This document shows positions 23,037 to 34,962 of a DNA stretch of 64,000 bases, piece after piece. Where the stretch lies: assembly GCA_035048495.1 (NCBI GenBank), contig CM068543.1, forward strand, positions 24,789,751-24,853,750, given 5' to 3'. The notes under the pieces were generated by a model. That model was not told where the DNA came from, searched no databases, and saw nothing but the letters and a program-made list of their open reading frames with translations. Within the stretch, counting starts at the first letter, position 1. The number at the start of each line of letters is the position of its first letter. The position numbers and the translations under genes are program-made. This DNA is from Euptelea pleiosperma. Its lineage: Eukaryota; Streptophyta; Magnoliopsida; Ranunculales; Eupteleaceae.

Positions 23037-23531
23037 GGTAGTAGAGAAGACTTTTCTGATAAGAAATCACCCGAACTGCTGCTGCGGAGGTTCAAATCAC
23101 CTATTGGAGAAAAAACCACCCGCGAGAAACTTGTGAATGGTTCCGATGACCAAAAAAAGGTTCCTGGATAGCTGCGGTAGCACTAGGGAGAGGTTCTGGA
23201 CTCCTCTGAGACCTGCGGCTAGGTCCAGAGGGTCTTCTCTGACCTTTTGGAAGGGGCGGCTAGGCTTGCTGGCTCTTCTCCAGGCTTCTGGAGTGGGCGG
23301 CTATGCCTGATAGCTCTTCTCCAGGCTTCTAGAGTAGGCGGCTAGGCCTGGGAGAACTTCTCCAACCTTTTGGAGTGGGCGGCTAGGGTTTCAGATTCTT
23401 CTAAAGCCTGCGGCTATCCATGGGAGATGATCTCCTTCTTTGGAAAGCCCTTCGCATCGAATTTTGCAATCCCTAGGGTTCTTCAGACCTCTAGGATTGA
23501 GCCATGGTTACATAACCATGCTCTGATACCA
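23037..23531 (-). other. Leader and primer-binding site of Copia element 3, with 41-bp repeats
   Basis: The - strand at about 23512-23531 reads TGGTATCAGAGCATGG, the initiator-Met tRNA primer site, directly against the LTR. The leader holds a tandem repeat with an exact 41-base spacing: GCGG(C/T) anchors at 23174, 23215, 23256, 23297, 23338 and 23379. Units contain CTTCTCC..CTTTTGGAGTGGGCGGCTAGG-like sequence. Confidence 0.85.
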
Positions 23532-23746
23532 TGTTGTAATCTTGGATCGTAACCAGAATAAGAGATTAGGGTTAGAGATGGAAGAGAGGAGAGGAGAGGA
23601 GAAGAGAATTGGGGGAAGAGGAGAAATCGTGTAGAGCTTAGAATAGCCTACACGATTTCACCCAATATATATATTAAGTGAAGTTTTACAATATTACAAG
23701 GGCCCCCTATAGAATATAAGATATTACAAGTAGGTCCCTAACAACA
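23532..23746 (-). repeat. 5' LTR of Copia element 3 (215 bp)
   Basis: Three A/G differences from 18436-18650. The primer-binding site adjoins at 23531 and the target duplication GGTTG follows at 23747-23751. Confidence 0.95.
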
Positions 23747-23751
23747 GGTTG

Positions 23752-24588
23752 GACTCATGTGCTAAGAGGACAAAGACTAGGCCAACATGCCCAAAGTAAC
23801 GGAATCAAACCGTGGGCATTATTAGGCTGAAATTTGGGAGTCGCACTTGATTCCTCAAAACTACACTAGTGAAAATCGGATTCAAACAAAAAAATTCAAT
23901 TCATGATTAAAGTCCCAGGTTCATGCATAGAAATTTGGAAGTATATGAGATTCAATCAATATTACACAGATAGGTTCTAGGCGGATAGATCTGGGGTATA
24001 ACAAAGTCAATTTGTAGAAAGTGGAAGAGTTCTAAAGCTCATTCGTGATTATCGCCCCGTAGATAGAATTATTCGCATCAAACACTCAATGTAAAAGGAT
24101 TGTTAATTAACACTGGGATGGGGCCTCACCTAGATCTTGGGTGCCCAATAGAAGCAATCGATGGGTGGGAAACTTGTGTGGAAGGGAAGTCCATGTTAGT
24201 TTGTTTTGCTGAAAGGGATTGGCTAGAGAATTGGACTCACAGATCAAGGATGGTGACATCAGATATTTGTCCAAATTCCACATGCCCAACTTCATGCCTT
24301 TGTATAGGCCCCAATTAATGGAGGTGATCTGATATGAATCCAAGTGGTGTAGGGTGAATCCATTGAATACCTCCTTGGATTGCTATTGTCGAAATAGGAT
24401 AAGAATTTTCCAATTATCCAACATATTGGTCCCAAAGGATAGATTGAAATACACCTTTGACTGACCCTAATTGCTTGAGGAAGTGGTCTTTTAGGTTTAG
24501 CTTGCTCCTAGAGTAGATATTTGGAGTTTGGATAAACTAGTGTGAGGCACAGTAGAACTTTAACAAATCAATTTTGCCTATAGAGAGG
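23752..24588. other. Intergenic, nothing recognised
   Basis: Open frames near 24100-24340 on both strands overlap and have no known domain. Confidence 0.3.
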
Positions 24589-24593
24589 CTCAA

Positions 24594-24977
24594 TGTTAAG
24601 ACCCAAACCAATACACCAAAAGCACCTAAGTGATAGAGGTGCGGAAAGTTTAAGTCTTAACCTTTAGGATCGTAACATTCCACCATGCTTTCAAGGCCAA
24701 CGTCTTTAGTGGCCCACTCTGAGTCGGCTTTCACTCCGGTACCCCTATTTTCTCACTTTTTGTGAGCGAGCCCCCGACATTTTTTCTAGTACCCCTATTT
24801 TCTTTTTTTTGAGCGAGCCCCCAGGTAGCCCTTTCCTCAAGTCACCACTCCCGTGACTTGACCCCATGACGTGGGGTTGGCTCTGATACCAAATGTTAAG
24901 AGCCAAACCAATACACCAAAAGCACCTAGGTGATAGAGGTGCGGAAAGTTTAAGTCTTAACCTTTAGGATCGTAACA
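24594..24977 (-). mobile_element. TRIM: miniature LTR retrotransposon (384 bp)
   Basis: Two 84-bp direct repeats at 24594-24677 and 24894-24977, differing at two positions, begin TGTTAAG and end CGTAACA. The - strand next to the right copy reads TTTGGTATCAGAGCC at about 24879-24893, the initiator-Met tRNA primer site, so the right copy is the 5' LTR. A 5-bp target duplication CTCAA flanks the element at 24589-24593 and 24978-24982. The 216-base interior has no coding sequence. All hallmarks of a terminal-repeat retrotransposon in miniature are present. It must rely on another element's proteins. Confidence 0.93.
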
Positions 24978-24982
24978 CTCAA

Positions 24983-25857
24983 TGGATTCAACTAGTAGGC
25001 CTCTTAATTGTTCAAATAGTTGTATTTGGGTCCTTGGACTTGCGCTTTCCTTGTCTGCTGTAGGCAAAGTGATTTCAGACTTTCCATTTGTGGTGAGATC
25101 CTCCAGATGTTGACTAAAAAAAATGGCAATACAAAGTATAAGGTCAATTTATTGGCCATGTTGACCTCTTTCATTGAATCTACATCAGAAGGTTCCTCAG
25201 GCCTTAATAATCCTTGGCTCAGATGTAAGATTGCACTGGAAAAGGTTGATGTTGGTTGAGGTTTCACAATTGGGGACTTTCACCAAGAATGGACTAGTAT
25301 GTAATGTGGTGCCCTTGGATTGGAATTGTAGGGGTGTAATAGGCTATAGATTGGATCTGATGGCTTTCCTTGGTCCCTTAGCTCAGTTTGAACTTTAGCT
25401 GCATCAATTTGATAGATTTATGATTTATTAAAAGAGGGTTACAAATAAATAAGTTTGGAAAAAGATAGTGCCTACGATTTAACATGTAGATCACCCAAGA
25501 AAATTATTTATATATACATATAGAGATGCTTTAGAAGAGCAAATCATATATGGATAAGGAAAAGAATCACTTACAATATTTATGTTTGAAAAGTTGTCTT
25601 GATTATCTTCTTCTTGAGGATGGATATGAGTGGTTGGCATGGTTAAGGTTCCTTTCAAATCCAACTTCTCTTGAGTTGGCAAGTGAGGTAGCATCAAAGA
25701 GAGATCCTTATCGTTGTCAACAAATTGTCTGTTGAATATCTTCTTCTGTTAAGGTATGTGACTAAATCCACAACCTTGTTTGGCCTTCCGCTTGCTTTTT
25801 TTTTTTTCCAAAGCTTTTAATTGCATTAAATCACTCCTCACTATGTCAATGGTCTTT
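24983..25857. other. Intergenic, nothing recognised
   Basis: Overlapping short frames only; no domain recognised. Confidence 0.3.
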
Positions 25858-26000
25858 GTTGTAAATATCCAAATCAACTCAGCCGACTTTCCTTAATTTT
25901 ATCTCCTATTGGGGCTACTCCTAAAATCCTTCAGATTTATCTATCTTAGCATCCTCATCTTACAACACACTCATTTTGTTATCATGTTGTTTTTAAAGTT
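25858..26000 (-). pseudogene. Decayed LINE (RTE-like) fragment
   Basis: TCTCCTATTGGGGCTACTCC and the following sequence match the remnant at 5686-5990 (same order of similar words: CATCTCAAAATCCTCATCT against CTTAGCATCCTCATCT), with many differences and no open frame. It is a second, older copy of the same C-terminal RT segment. Confidence 0.5.
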
Positions 26001-26620
26001 TTATCCAAGGGAGATTTTTTTGGTGAGGAGTAAAAGAAATACTTTATACCTTGGGTTCCATAATGACAAAAATTCAATTTTTCTTTAGAAAATAAATAAA
26101 TAAATGTTTACTCCAAAAGAGTAGCAGTCCCACTCGCAACTTCCAACAAAAGACATCAATTATTATAAGGAACCAATGGCCATTATGGGAGGTTTCAATG
26201 CATTTTTTTTCAGTTACCAAAGAAAAAGAAAAGAAAAGTGATCAAGTGATCAAGTGATGAGTGATCCATGTATTGTGCTTCTTCTGGGCTATCTATTTCA
26301 AAACACACAACGCATCCCATGTTGTTTTTATGGAAATGTTATTATTGTTTTGAGTTATATGGAGTAAGTCTCTGAGGTCATCACTTTGTTTGTGAGAAGA
26401 TCCTTTGTTTGGAGGATAATTTGTTACTTTCCAAAGTTATGATGAAATAATGGGTGATATGCGGCACACTATTGAATGCATTAGTTATGTAATGGTCAAT
26501 GTAGAACATTATTTATTGTGAAAATTAAAATAAAAATCAATTTTTTTCACTGGATTATGCACAGCACATATACCATGGTTCTTTTTTTGAGATGATATAA
26601 TTCTTGATGTTCTACTTTTA
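26001..26620. other. Intergenic, nothing recognised
   Basis: AT-rich with GATCAAGTGATCAAGTGATGAGTGATCC-type short direct repeats near 26240; no gene. Confidence 0.3.
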
Positions 26621-26639
26621 TTTGCAGTTTTATTAAAAC

Positions 26640-27020
26640 AAATAAAAATTTCTCACCCAATGGAAGTTGTATTACATGTCGGAGATTGGATGATAGACCA
26701 GTTGCTGCCTGTGCTCTTTTGTATGCTAAAACATCTAATATTCTGTCGAGGTTTTGTTGATGGTGTCAGATTATGCAAGATTCTTCAAATTTCTGAATAT
26801 CATTATTGAGACTGATTTGAAAATTTTGATTGATGCTCTTAATGAAGCAAACCTCATTGGTTGATGTGGTATTTGTGGTAGGACTTATATAAAGGAATCC
26901 AAACTATAATTCAAGCGAAACACATCTATTGTAAAATTAACGAAGTACCCGATGCTTTGGTCAACTTAAGTAGTGATTCTAAGAGTTGTTATTGGTATCT
27001 GTCTCATAAGAAATCAATTG
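26640..27020 (+). pseudogene. LINE RNase H domain remnant
   Basis: Across shifting frames the + strand gives FFKFLNIIIETDLKILIDALNEAN and then IIQAKHIYCKINEVPDALVNLSS. These are the second half of the RNase H domain (RVT_3) that ends many plant L1 LINEs. Stops and frameshifts are frequent, so it is old. Confidence 0.55.
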
Positions 27021-27570
27021 AAAAAAATTTCATTTGTTTTATTTCATTTTATTTTTTTGGATAAAACTGGTCTTTTTAATTTTTGACAATAAATGTTTTT
27101 AAACAGCTTACTTGTTCTTTGCATTGATAGACTTTTCTAAATTGCAAATGCCTCTTATGAAGATGGAAGATGGCCGATGCTATGCACAATGCTGGTCTGT
27201 ATTGAGTGGTTGTTTGTTTGACATTCTTTAAACCATCAGGTTGAGTTAAATTCTAGATTTCAAAATCACTTTAGAGAGCTTTAAGAGAAAGATGTTAATA
27301 AAACTTATTGAGAACTTTAAGAGAATAATCTCCCCAAAGTCAAATTTGCCTTAAGTAGCTTGGTCTGCATCATGTGGACTTAGTGAGATTGCATATGCTA
27401 GCTTAAGTTAGTAATGAACATTCACTGAAACTATGCAAAAGTTGCATAAGCAAGTTTGAGAAGAGATTGAGCAAAGCAATGACAGATCCTAAAATAGTGC
27501 GCAGATGATTCTGACTTGCAAAACTGTTTAAAGCAAATGATTTGCAAATAATATGGTTATGCCAACAGAG
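27021..27570. other. Intergenic, nothing recognised
   Basis: No domain, repeat or RNA gene could be supported. Confidence 0.3.
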
Positions 27571-27574
27571 GCCT

Positions 27575-28225
27575 GTTATAATTTTATCACCTAGAATGTA
27601 ATTGAAATTAGGATCACCGGGATAGGAGGCACGTTGCTAAGCCACTCCTTGAAGGTTGTTGACGACACTTGATGTACAAGGGTCCCACAACGACACTAAT
27701 TTTGGGACTCAACCAAACCCATTACTCTTAAACTACTTTCCGTCTTTGATTTGTACTACCAGTTTCAGACTTACAACTCAGAACCTCAGCATCCCGAATG
27801 CCATGGAAAATACATTAAAAACTTAATGTTTTTGAGAGGGAAGAGAGAATTCAAGTTCTTGGTGTTGAGAAATGGTGAGGAATGACCTCTTTTAATAGAG
27901 AAAATGATAAAATTTTGAAAATATTTGTTTTAAACCAATACAAAAATATATAACTACAGAGCAGTATAAGACTCTTTACTAGAAACGTAAGAAACCAACA
28001 TTTTCAACTAGGACATACAATAGGTTATGCCCAAGACCCAAGTAGAATGACAATACCGATCAATTTGAACTTATTATCTTTATGTCCCTTCAATCTTCAC
28101 GGTTAGGATAATTAAGCTAACAGAGGCTTCCAATACTTTGCCTCTGAAATTAAACTTCCTGAGGATCTTGATATCCCTCCAATCCTTATTGTTGTTGACC
28201 TTTTACGAACATTTCTGTAAAGGCG
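27575..28225 (-). repeat. 3' LTR of Copia element 5
   Basis: It is alignable in order with 39106-39910: TGAAATTAGGAT..., CCCACAACGACACTAA, CTTACAACTCAGAACCTC, AACTAGGACATACAA and GATCTTGATATCCCTCCAAT all recur in the same succession. Boundaries are approximate because of divergence. Confidence 0.65.
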
Positions 28226-28249
28226 TGTCCAATCTGCGCAGGGTCACTT

Positions 28250-29830
28250 TTTCTCTTATGCAGGAAGATTAGAGTTGCTGAATTTTTATTTCTTCAATTC
28301 AAACATACTGTTTCTTTGCCTTATTTGGAAGGGGGGCTTGTTGTTAGAAGGATGTCAGAGCGGAATATAGCTGCAATTTTAAAGCTTCTTTGGAATGTAG
28401 GTCCAGTGACGAAAGCTTGTGGGCTAGATGGATTTGTAGTAGTACAAAGTTAATGAAATCTTTTGGGTTCAAGAAACTCAATCAGAATGTTCATGGGTTT
28501 GGTGAGTTAGAAAACATGCAGAGCCTCTGTTAAACATCTAATCAATAGTGGGTCCTCTACTTTTCTATGATTGCAGCCATGCCATTTTTCTGGCATTCTA
28601 ATCAAACAGTTTGGCAATGAACCAAGGTATGTTTTAGGTTTGCAAATTACAGATAAGGTCTCTGTTATTATTCATAATGATTGCTAGTCTCCTCCCATCC
28701 CCAATCCATTAGTTTTGGATGAATTGTGTGGACTGCTATGTTAGATGGTCACTTGACTATTAAATCTGCGTGCGAATCAATTAGAACCAAAGATTAGGTT
28801 ATTGGTTGGAGTAGGTTGATATGATTTAAATTGGAAATTCCACAACACTCTTTTATAACGTGGGTGGCGATGAAGATGCTCTCATGATTCAGGACTTCGT
28901 TGTCTACATCGGTCATGTTCAGAATTTGAAGTGCATGCTTCGTTAGAGTTCTAATTAAAATAAAGATGATCTATTCTTCAGATGTAAATTCTCATCTACA
29001 GTTTGGTTGACAATGCTTTCTAGATTTAAGTTTTTAACTATATCCTAAGAGTGAAGCCTTCAATGGTGTTATTTGTCATCTATGGGGCAATGGAACCAGA
29101 GAATTTTATTTGTATTATTTGAAGTAAAGATAAGGTGGCTTATTGAATTTTTAATGATATGGGGATGTGGTGTAGATCTATCCATATTATGGTTGAGGAT
29201 TGCAATAGGAACCTTCAAATATTGTGGAATTGAAGCATCAAGCGTTCCTTTTTTCTCAAGAAGCAAGTGTTTTGTCAATGGGTGCGTTGGAGCACCAGGC
29301 GTTCCTTTTTTGTCAAGAAGCAAGTGTTTTGTAAAGGTGTGGCGCCACCCAAGGATCAATAGTGGGCACTGATTTCAGTTGGGTCCATGAGTAATTTGTG
29401 AGCTAATTATGACGGCATTATTCGTGATCATTCTTGGTATCCATTCGTGGGGTATGCTTGCCAAGGGAACCATGATTGTATTATCATGCTTGAGCTAAAA
29501 GCAATTCTAAATGGGCTTAAAGTTGCATGGAATCAGAACATTGAGAAAATTATGGTATTCACAGATTCCTCTGATGCGGTTGATTATATCTCTAAGCATG
29601 TGAATTGGCCTTGGAGAGCAAAGTTGTCTTCAAAATTGTGGTTATTCTTGATAGTTTTAAGGAGTAGGATATCAAGATTGTGTGGTAGGAAACTAATCAA
29701 GCAGTTGATTTTTTGGCATCTTCTACATTAGTGTCTAGAGAGTATTTTGAATCTAAAAATTTTCCACCAGGAACATCTAGTCTTTATTGATAGGAATGCT
29801 AGTGGATGTAAATATATGTAAATGTAATTA
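28250..29830 (+). pseudogene. L1-type LINE remnant: RT end, zf-RVT, RNase H
   Basis: The + strand gives, in broken frames, a GGLVVRRMSERNIAA...LLWN segment (RT thumb region of plant L1), then a zf-RVT-like portion at about 28740-28960 (IWFKWKIPQHSFITWVA in another frame). A more open RNase H part at 29447-29731 has LELKAILNGLKVAWNQNIEK and IMVFTDSSDAVDYIS. It appears inserted in the RNase H portion of Copia element 5. No tail or target duplication was resolved. Confidence 0.65.
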
Positions 29831-29879
29831 TTGCTTTTCATTTAATAGCAGGTAGGGATGTAGCCTAACCCCAAGCTTA

Positions 29880-30761
29880 TCTTCCAAGAATTTTTTCTGT
29901 CAAGGTATCTTAGTGATTAACGTCTTGACTTAATAACCTTATATTGATAAACTAGACCAATCACACACACAACTCGTAAGTATGAAGTTAGAGTTCATAG
30001 CACTATCATCTGTGTGAGAAGAAGCATAATGGCTTAGAAATAGATGTACCAATGGTTTGACCCTCAATTATAGTTAAATCTCTTTGGTAGTGAATACCAT
30101 AATCTATGGTTTCTTTAAGTATTTCAAGACCCTTATTAAGTGCATTCCAATATTATTTTTCCTTAATTAATTGCTTGTGTTTCTCAAAGGTTATATATTG
30201 CCTTATACAACACATTGTAACATTAAGCAGCCAATTACTCTTGTCTATTCAAGTTGTGATACACTTCTGCTAGAATTATGAACCAACTTTGTATTAGAGA
30301 GGTAAGGAGTAGGGATTGGTTTACAGTCAAATTGAGTCTCTTTACGGTGTTCTCTATGTAATGCGATTGTATTAGAACAATCTCATTTTTAGTTTTGGTT
30401 ATATTAATTTGTAAGATAGCATCGCCTTCCCCCAGTTCTTTAATGTCAAAGATCATCATCGAGAACTTTTCATCTCATTAATACACTCTAGGTTTGTTTC
30501 AAATATCAGCATATATATCATCTACATATAAGAAGATAATTACTACTAAGCCTTGATTAAATTTACTATACACGTGAATCACTGCCATTTACTTGATTTA
30601 TGTGAGAAGTTAACACTTTGTTAAATTTCTCATACGATTATTTAGGTGGTTGTTTTAAGTCACACGCTTTTTCCTCTTGTGCAGGCATCACAAAGCCTTT
30701 AAGTTGTTCCATGTAAATCTCTTCATCTGGACCACCATTTAAGGATGCAATGTTCATCTCC
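29880..30761 (-). pseudogene. Copia element 5 RT and RNase H remnant
   Basis: The - strand frame 30459-30235 encodes FDIKELGEGDAILQINITKT, matching the Copia RT stretch after YVDD. Upstream in the element, 30761-30610 gives ASLNGGPDEEIYMEQLKGFV. Downstream, about 30170-30000 gives HWNALNKGLEILKETIDYGI. It stops at 30761 where element 4 begins and resumes at 33116. Confidence 0.75.
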
Positions 30762-33115
30762 TATAAAGTAAATTAGGGTTTTAAGATGGAAAGAGAAAGG
30801 AGAAGAATAAAAAGAGAGAAGAGGTAGTTGAACTAATGTCTTGACCTTACAACTTAGAACATAAGAAATCACTCCTCGTATGACTCAGTGCCTTGGTAAG
30901 TACATCAGCTAGCTGATGTTTTGACTTCACATAGAGAGTACAAATGTTACCATTTTCAACTCTCTCTAATGAAGTGGCAATCGACTTCAATGTACTTTGT
31001 TCTCTCATGAAAATAGGATTAGAAATAATCTGGGAATAAGGAGATCAACTACAATTCCTATCTCCTAGAGAATATTCCTCAACCATGTCTACTCACAAGT
31101 AATGTGAGCCATAGTCTGATGACGATCCAGCCCAATCAGCTACCATACTCTATTTTTGTCCCCATGACATAAGGTTTCCACCAAAGAATGTGCAATATCC
31201 TGTAGTGGATCTCCTATCAAAAGATTAGCCAATTAGCATTTGCATATCCCAAAACATGTACATGACCATGCATCTGATATAACAAACCACATCTAGGAAC
31301 ACTCTTGAGATATCTCAAAACATAAATCATAGCCTCCTAATGTGGGATTCGAGGTTCTTGCATTAATTGACTTACTGAATTAACAACGAAAGAAATATCC
31401 ACCCAAGTGATGGTGAGATAATTAATCTTGTTGACTAGTCTAATATTGTCAAACATTTCTCACTGGTCAATAATAATCCTCATATTGGGATCTATTAGAG
31501 TGTCTATTGGTTTAGTTCCCAGTATACTGGTCTCGTCAAGTAAATCTAGAACATGCTTTTGTTAAAACAAATTAATTTTGGTCTTTGACTGAGCAACTTC
31601 AATACCCAAGGTCTTTACTATGAAAGTGTACATGACGAAATTACTTCAAACTCTCTATAACCTTGATGTCACTACCTGTAATCACGATGTTATCAACAGA
31701 CAACCAAAATGATCTTTCCAACCTTAGAACTAGAATACAACGGTCTGATTGACATCTTCTATGGATATCTTGGTCGGGAGCTCTTTGCTACTAAAATTTT
31801 GAGCTTGCACAGGCTCAAATTTAGTATTTAATCAAAAAAGAAAATTTTAACTTTATACTCTTGTAATCTTTGTTGGATCTCTGGATCAGTAATAATAGGT
31901 TGATATACATTCAACTCATCATTTATTCCTTGCATACAAGCATAATATTCACAAAGACTTTTATCAACTTGTTGTAAAGTGAAAAAAAATCCTAAAATAA
32001 TATATATATATACTCATGTAAAATTCTTTTCACCAAGATACATATCCCGAACCGTCTCCATTATTTCTTATGTTGTGTCTATATTAATCCACAACCAGAT
32101 CATGATCTGGGCATTTTCTTGAGTCCAATCTTCATAATTATTGGCCTTTAGAGGCTATTCTATAGTCAAATAACTAAATTTCCCTTTAACTATGAGAAAA
32201 ACTGGCATAGATTTAGACCAAGGTACATAATTACTCACATTGAGTTTAGTAGAAGTTATCTATGACATAGATATCTCGAAAGAAGACACATATTTGGTTT
32301 AGATTCCATCACAAACTATCAGGTCACAAACACCTATACTCAATCTAGAATGCTTGCAATTCTCCCTAGATACCTACGATATACAATAAAAAGCCCTGAT
32401 AGAAATCTAAACACCTACGATTTTTCTAGAGGGCCCAGGAGAGAAACCTAAACACCTGTGATTTGCTTTAGGAAGACCAAAAAAGAAATTGATTCCTGTG
32501 AATTATTCACGATGACCTAGAGAAACATGTCACGAGAGCCTCAGAAAAGTACCATACTAGTCTCAAGAAACATGTTACAACGACCTCAAGAAATATGTTA
32601 CAATAGACCTCGAGAAATGTGTCATGAGAAATTATAAGAATCTACGATTTTCTTTGGAGACAAAATATACTATGCTGCAATTTCTCATTTACAGCATGAA
32701 CATACACATGGAGGCCAAGGTTATCCCTTCAAATTTGCATGAATGACCTCTTGCACATCCACACACAATATAGGTGGTAGGAACGACCATGGAAAAGGAA
32801 AAAAATATGGGAAAAACTTGGATTTTATGACCAAATCCCATGTTCTTATTTCTCACCACAAAGGACAAAAAAAAGAAGAGAAGGAAAGGGCAAGAAGAAA
32901 AGAGAAAATTCTAGTTAATGGATCATATGCTTTGATACCATGCAAAGTAAATTAAGATTTTGAGATGTGAAGATGAAGGAGAAAAATAGACTGAGAGAGA
33001 GAAGAGGAAGTCCAACTAGTGTCTTGAACTTACAGTAATCGACCCTCACAGTTATTATATATGTTAGTGCTATAATAATGATAAATTACAAAAATAACCC
33101 TATGTTACATTAACA
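30762..33115 (-). mobile_element. Copia element 4, internally deleted, nested in element 5
   Basis: The right LTR is about 32941-33115 (TG...CA), directly beside a primer-binding site (TGGTATCAAAGC, - strand, about 32929-32940). The left LTR is partial, about 30762-30850, sharing AAAGTAAATTA and GTGTCTTGAACTTACA-like blocks. RNase H remnants occupy about 30870-31800 (HQLADVLTK near 30895). A gag remnant lies at about 31830-32300, with integrase and most of RT missing. It interrupts the RT of element 5 just before the residues equivalent to the NG of AFLNG. The expected 5-bp target duplication is no longer clear. Confidence 0.65.
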
Positions 33116-34957
33116 TATTCAAGTTGTGAAGTAATAGACTATGAATGGACGCTAAAGAAATAAGAAATCTATGGTAGTAATTCTAGCAACTAGTACATAG
33201 GTATATGAAAAAATCAATATCTTCCCGTTGCCTAAATCCCTATTATAACCAATCTTGCTTTGTACTTATCTAAAAGTACCATTGCAATTTTAACTTCTAT
33301 GTAAAATCCATTTACTTCTGATTGGACTAGTAGGTGGAAAATCTAACAAAGTTCAAGTGTAATTTGATAATTAAGAGAGTGCATTTCATCCTCTACAGCT
33401 TCCTTTAGAATGGAGCATCATGAGAAGAAATGGCGTCTTCATAAGTAGAGGGATTGTTTTCAATCACATATTTATTAAAATCAAGAATGCAATCCTTTTG
33501 TTTCTTATTCTTCTACTCATTTCTTGGTTTAATAATGGTAGGACTTGATGCAGTCCAAAATCCTCTCTCAAGGTCAAAAGAAGAATTGGTTGCCAAAAGA
33601 AAAATTGGAACGAGGAGGAAAGAAAAATCAAGATACAAAACTTACCAAGAGAGAAATGTTGGCGTGTCCCACACTCCTTCTAGCTCCAATTCTCTAATAT
33701 TCAAAAGGTTGTGTTCTTCATCCATAGCTACATATTTATAGGCCTCCAATTCCTTAGCCTCCAAGGCAAATATTAAACACAAAATGCAACTCCCAAGTTT
33801 TGATTAACAAATTCCAAATTCCAATACCCAAATTCCCACCCTATTAACCAAATACAACTAATTAGTCTTGGAACCTTAAGGGCCTTTTAATCTTTCTCTT
33901 TCCAAGGTTTGGAAAGTGATTCAGTGTATCATCGTTGCATGGATTATCATGATCAGATGGCCCTCCTTTAGGACTCTCTAGTTCTTTTCTCTTTGGTCCA
34001 CTTATTTTATTTGGATTGATTATTTGATTTTAAAGGAAATATGTCTTCAAAGGAGTCAACATGAAAAATTCAATGATGACATATCGAGAGTTAGAATCTA
34101 GATTTAATGTTTATAAACTTTGTTATGTATAGAATGTCCTAACTAAGGTTTCTTCAAATTGAGTTTCCTAACTTGAGTTAGACAACCCCACACCTTGAGT
34201 TAACCAAGGTTAGGTTTACTCTCTTTCCACATCTCTTAAGGGGTCTTGTCAGAACCTTTAAAAGGAACTCTATTCATAGTGTGACAAGCAGAAAATAATG
34301 CCTTTCCCCATAAATTGAAGGGGAGTCCAGAGTTTTTGAGCATGGAGTTAACCATTTCTTTCAACTATCCATTTTTTCTCTTTACAACCCAGTTTTGAGT
34401 AGGGGTTTAAGGGGATGAAGTTTCATATGGATAATTCCATGTTCTTCGAGTAAGAAGAGAATTGATATTCTTTCCTCTATTGGATCTCAACATCTTGATT
34501 TTCTTTTCATGCCGAGTTTCTATATCTGCTTTAAAAAATTTGAATGGCTCAAAAGCCTCGTCTTTGGTTTTGAGAAGGTAAACATATGCATATCTAGAAT
34601 AGTCATCTATGAAAGTTATATGTATCGTTTGCCATGTTGGGTTAAGGTTTCATTTATTTCACAAATATCATTGTTAGTTAATACAAGGAGTTTACACTAA
34701 GGCATTTTGGTAATTTTAGATCGACTACTTATCTCACATTCTCTTTGTGCGAATCACTACTATTGGGTTTAACTCCTACATTATGCATGATAGTTAACAT
34801 GCTTCTAATCTACAATGCCATAAATGTAAAGAATCAACAATATAAGCGGAACAATTTATTTCATATAGTATATAAGGATTATGGCATATTGTATTGGCTA
34901 AATTTCATACAACAAAATGCAAATGAAATCTATCCTATAGTGTGTTAGTTAGGCTGA
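33116..34957 (-). pseudogene. Copia element 5 RT N-terminus, integrase and zinc region
   Basis: DKYKARLV near 33260 marks the RT N-terminal part. The integrase core at about 34640-34200 reads FIDDYSRYAYVYLLKTKDEA and KIKMLRS, followed by a region resembling PLQFMGKGIIFC. A GAG-pre-integrase LWHCRLEAC-like segment lies near 34830. Stops are frequent. The stretch at about 33440-34000 has no recognisable pol and may be another insertion. Confidence 0.65.
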
Positions 34958-34962
34958 GAGTA

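Larger units (their letters stand above)
18436..23746 (-). mobile_element. Complete young Ty1-copia retrotransposon (element 3)
   Basis: This 5.3-kb element has two 215-bp LTRs, TG...CA ends, a primer-binding site, gag, pol in the order PR-IN-RT-RH, and a polypurine tract. It is flanked by a 5-bp target duplication, GGTTG at 18431-18435 and 23747-23751. The LTRs differ at three positions, all A/G transitions. With the common grass-based rate of 1.3e-8 per site per year this is roughly half a million years, older if the lineage evolves more slowly. Despite its youth, pol is broken by one stop and two frameshifts. The internal order identifies Copia with certainty; an Ale/Retrofit-like lineage is only a guess. 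Confidence 0.96.

Noticed and set aside
23174..23415. Regular 41-base spacing suggested a CRISPR-like array
   Set aside because: Whole units repeat with no unique spacers, it lies in a retrotransposon leader, and the genome is plant nuclear.
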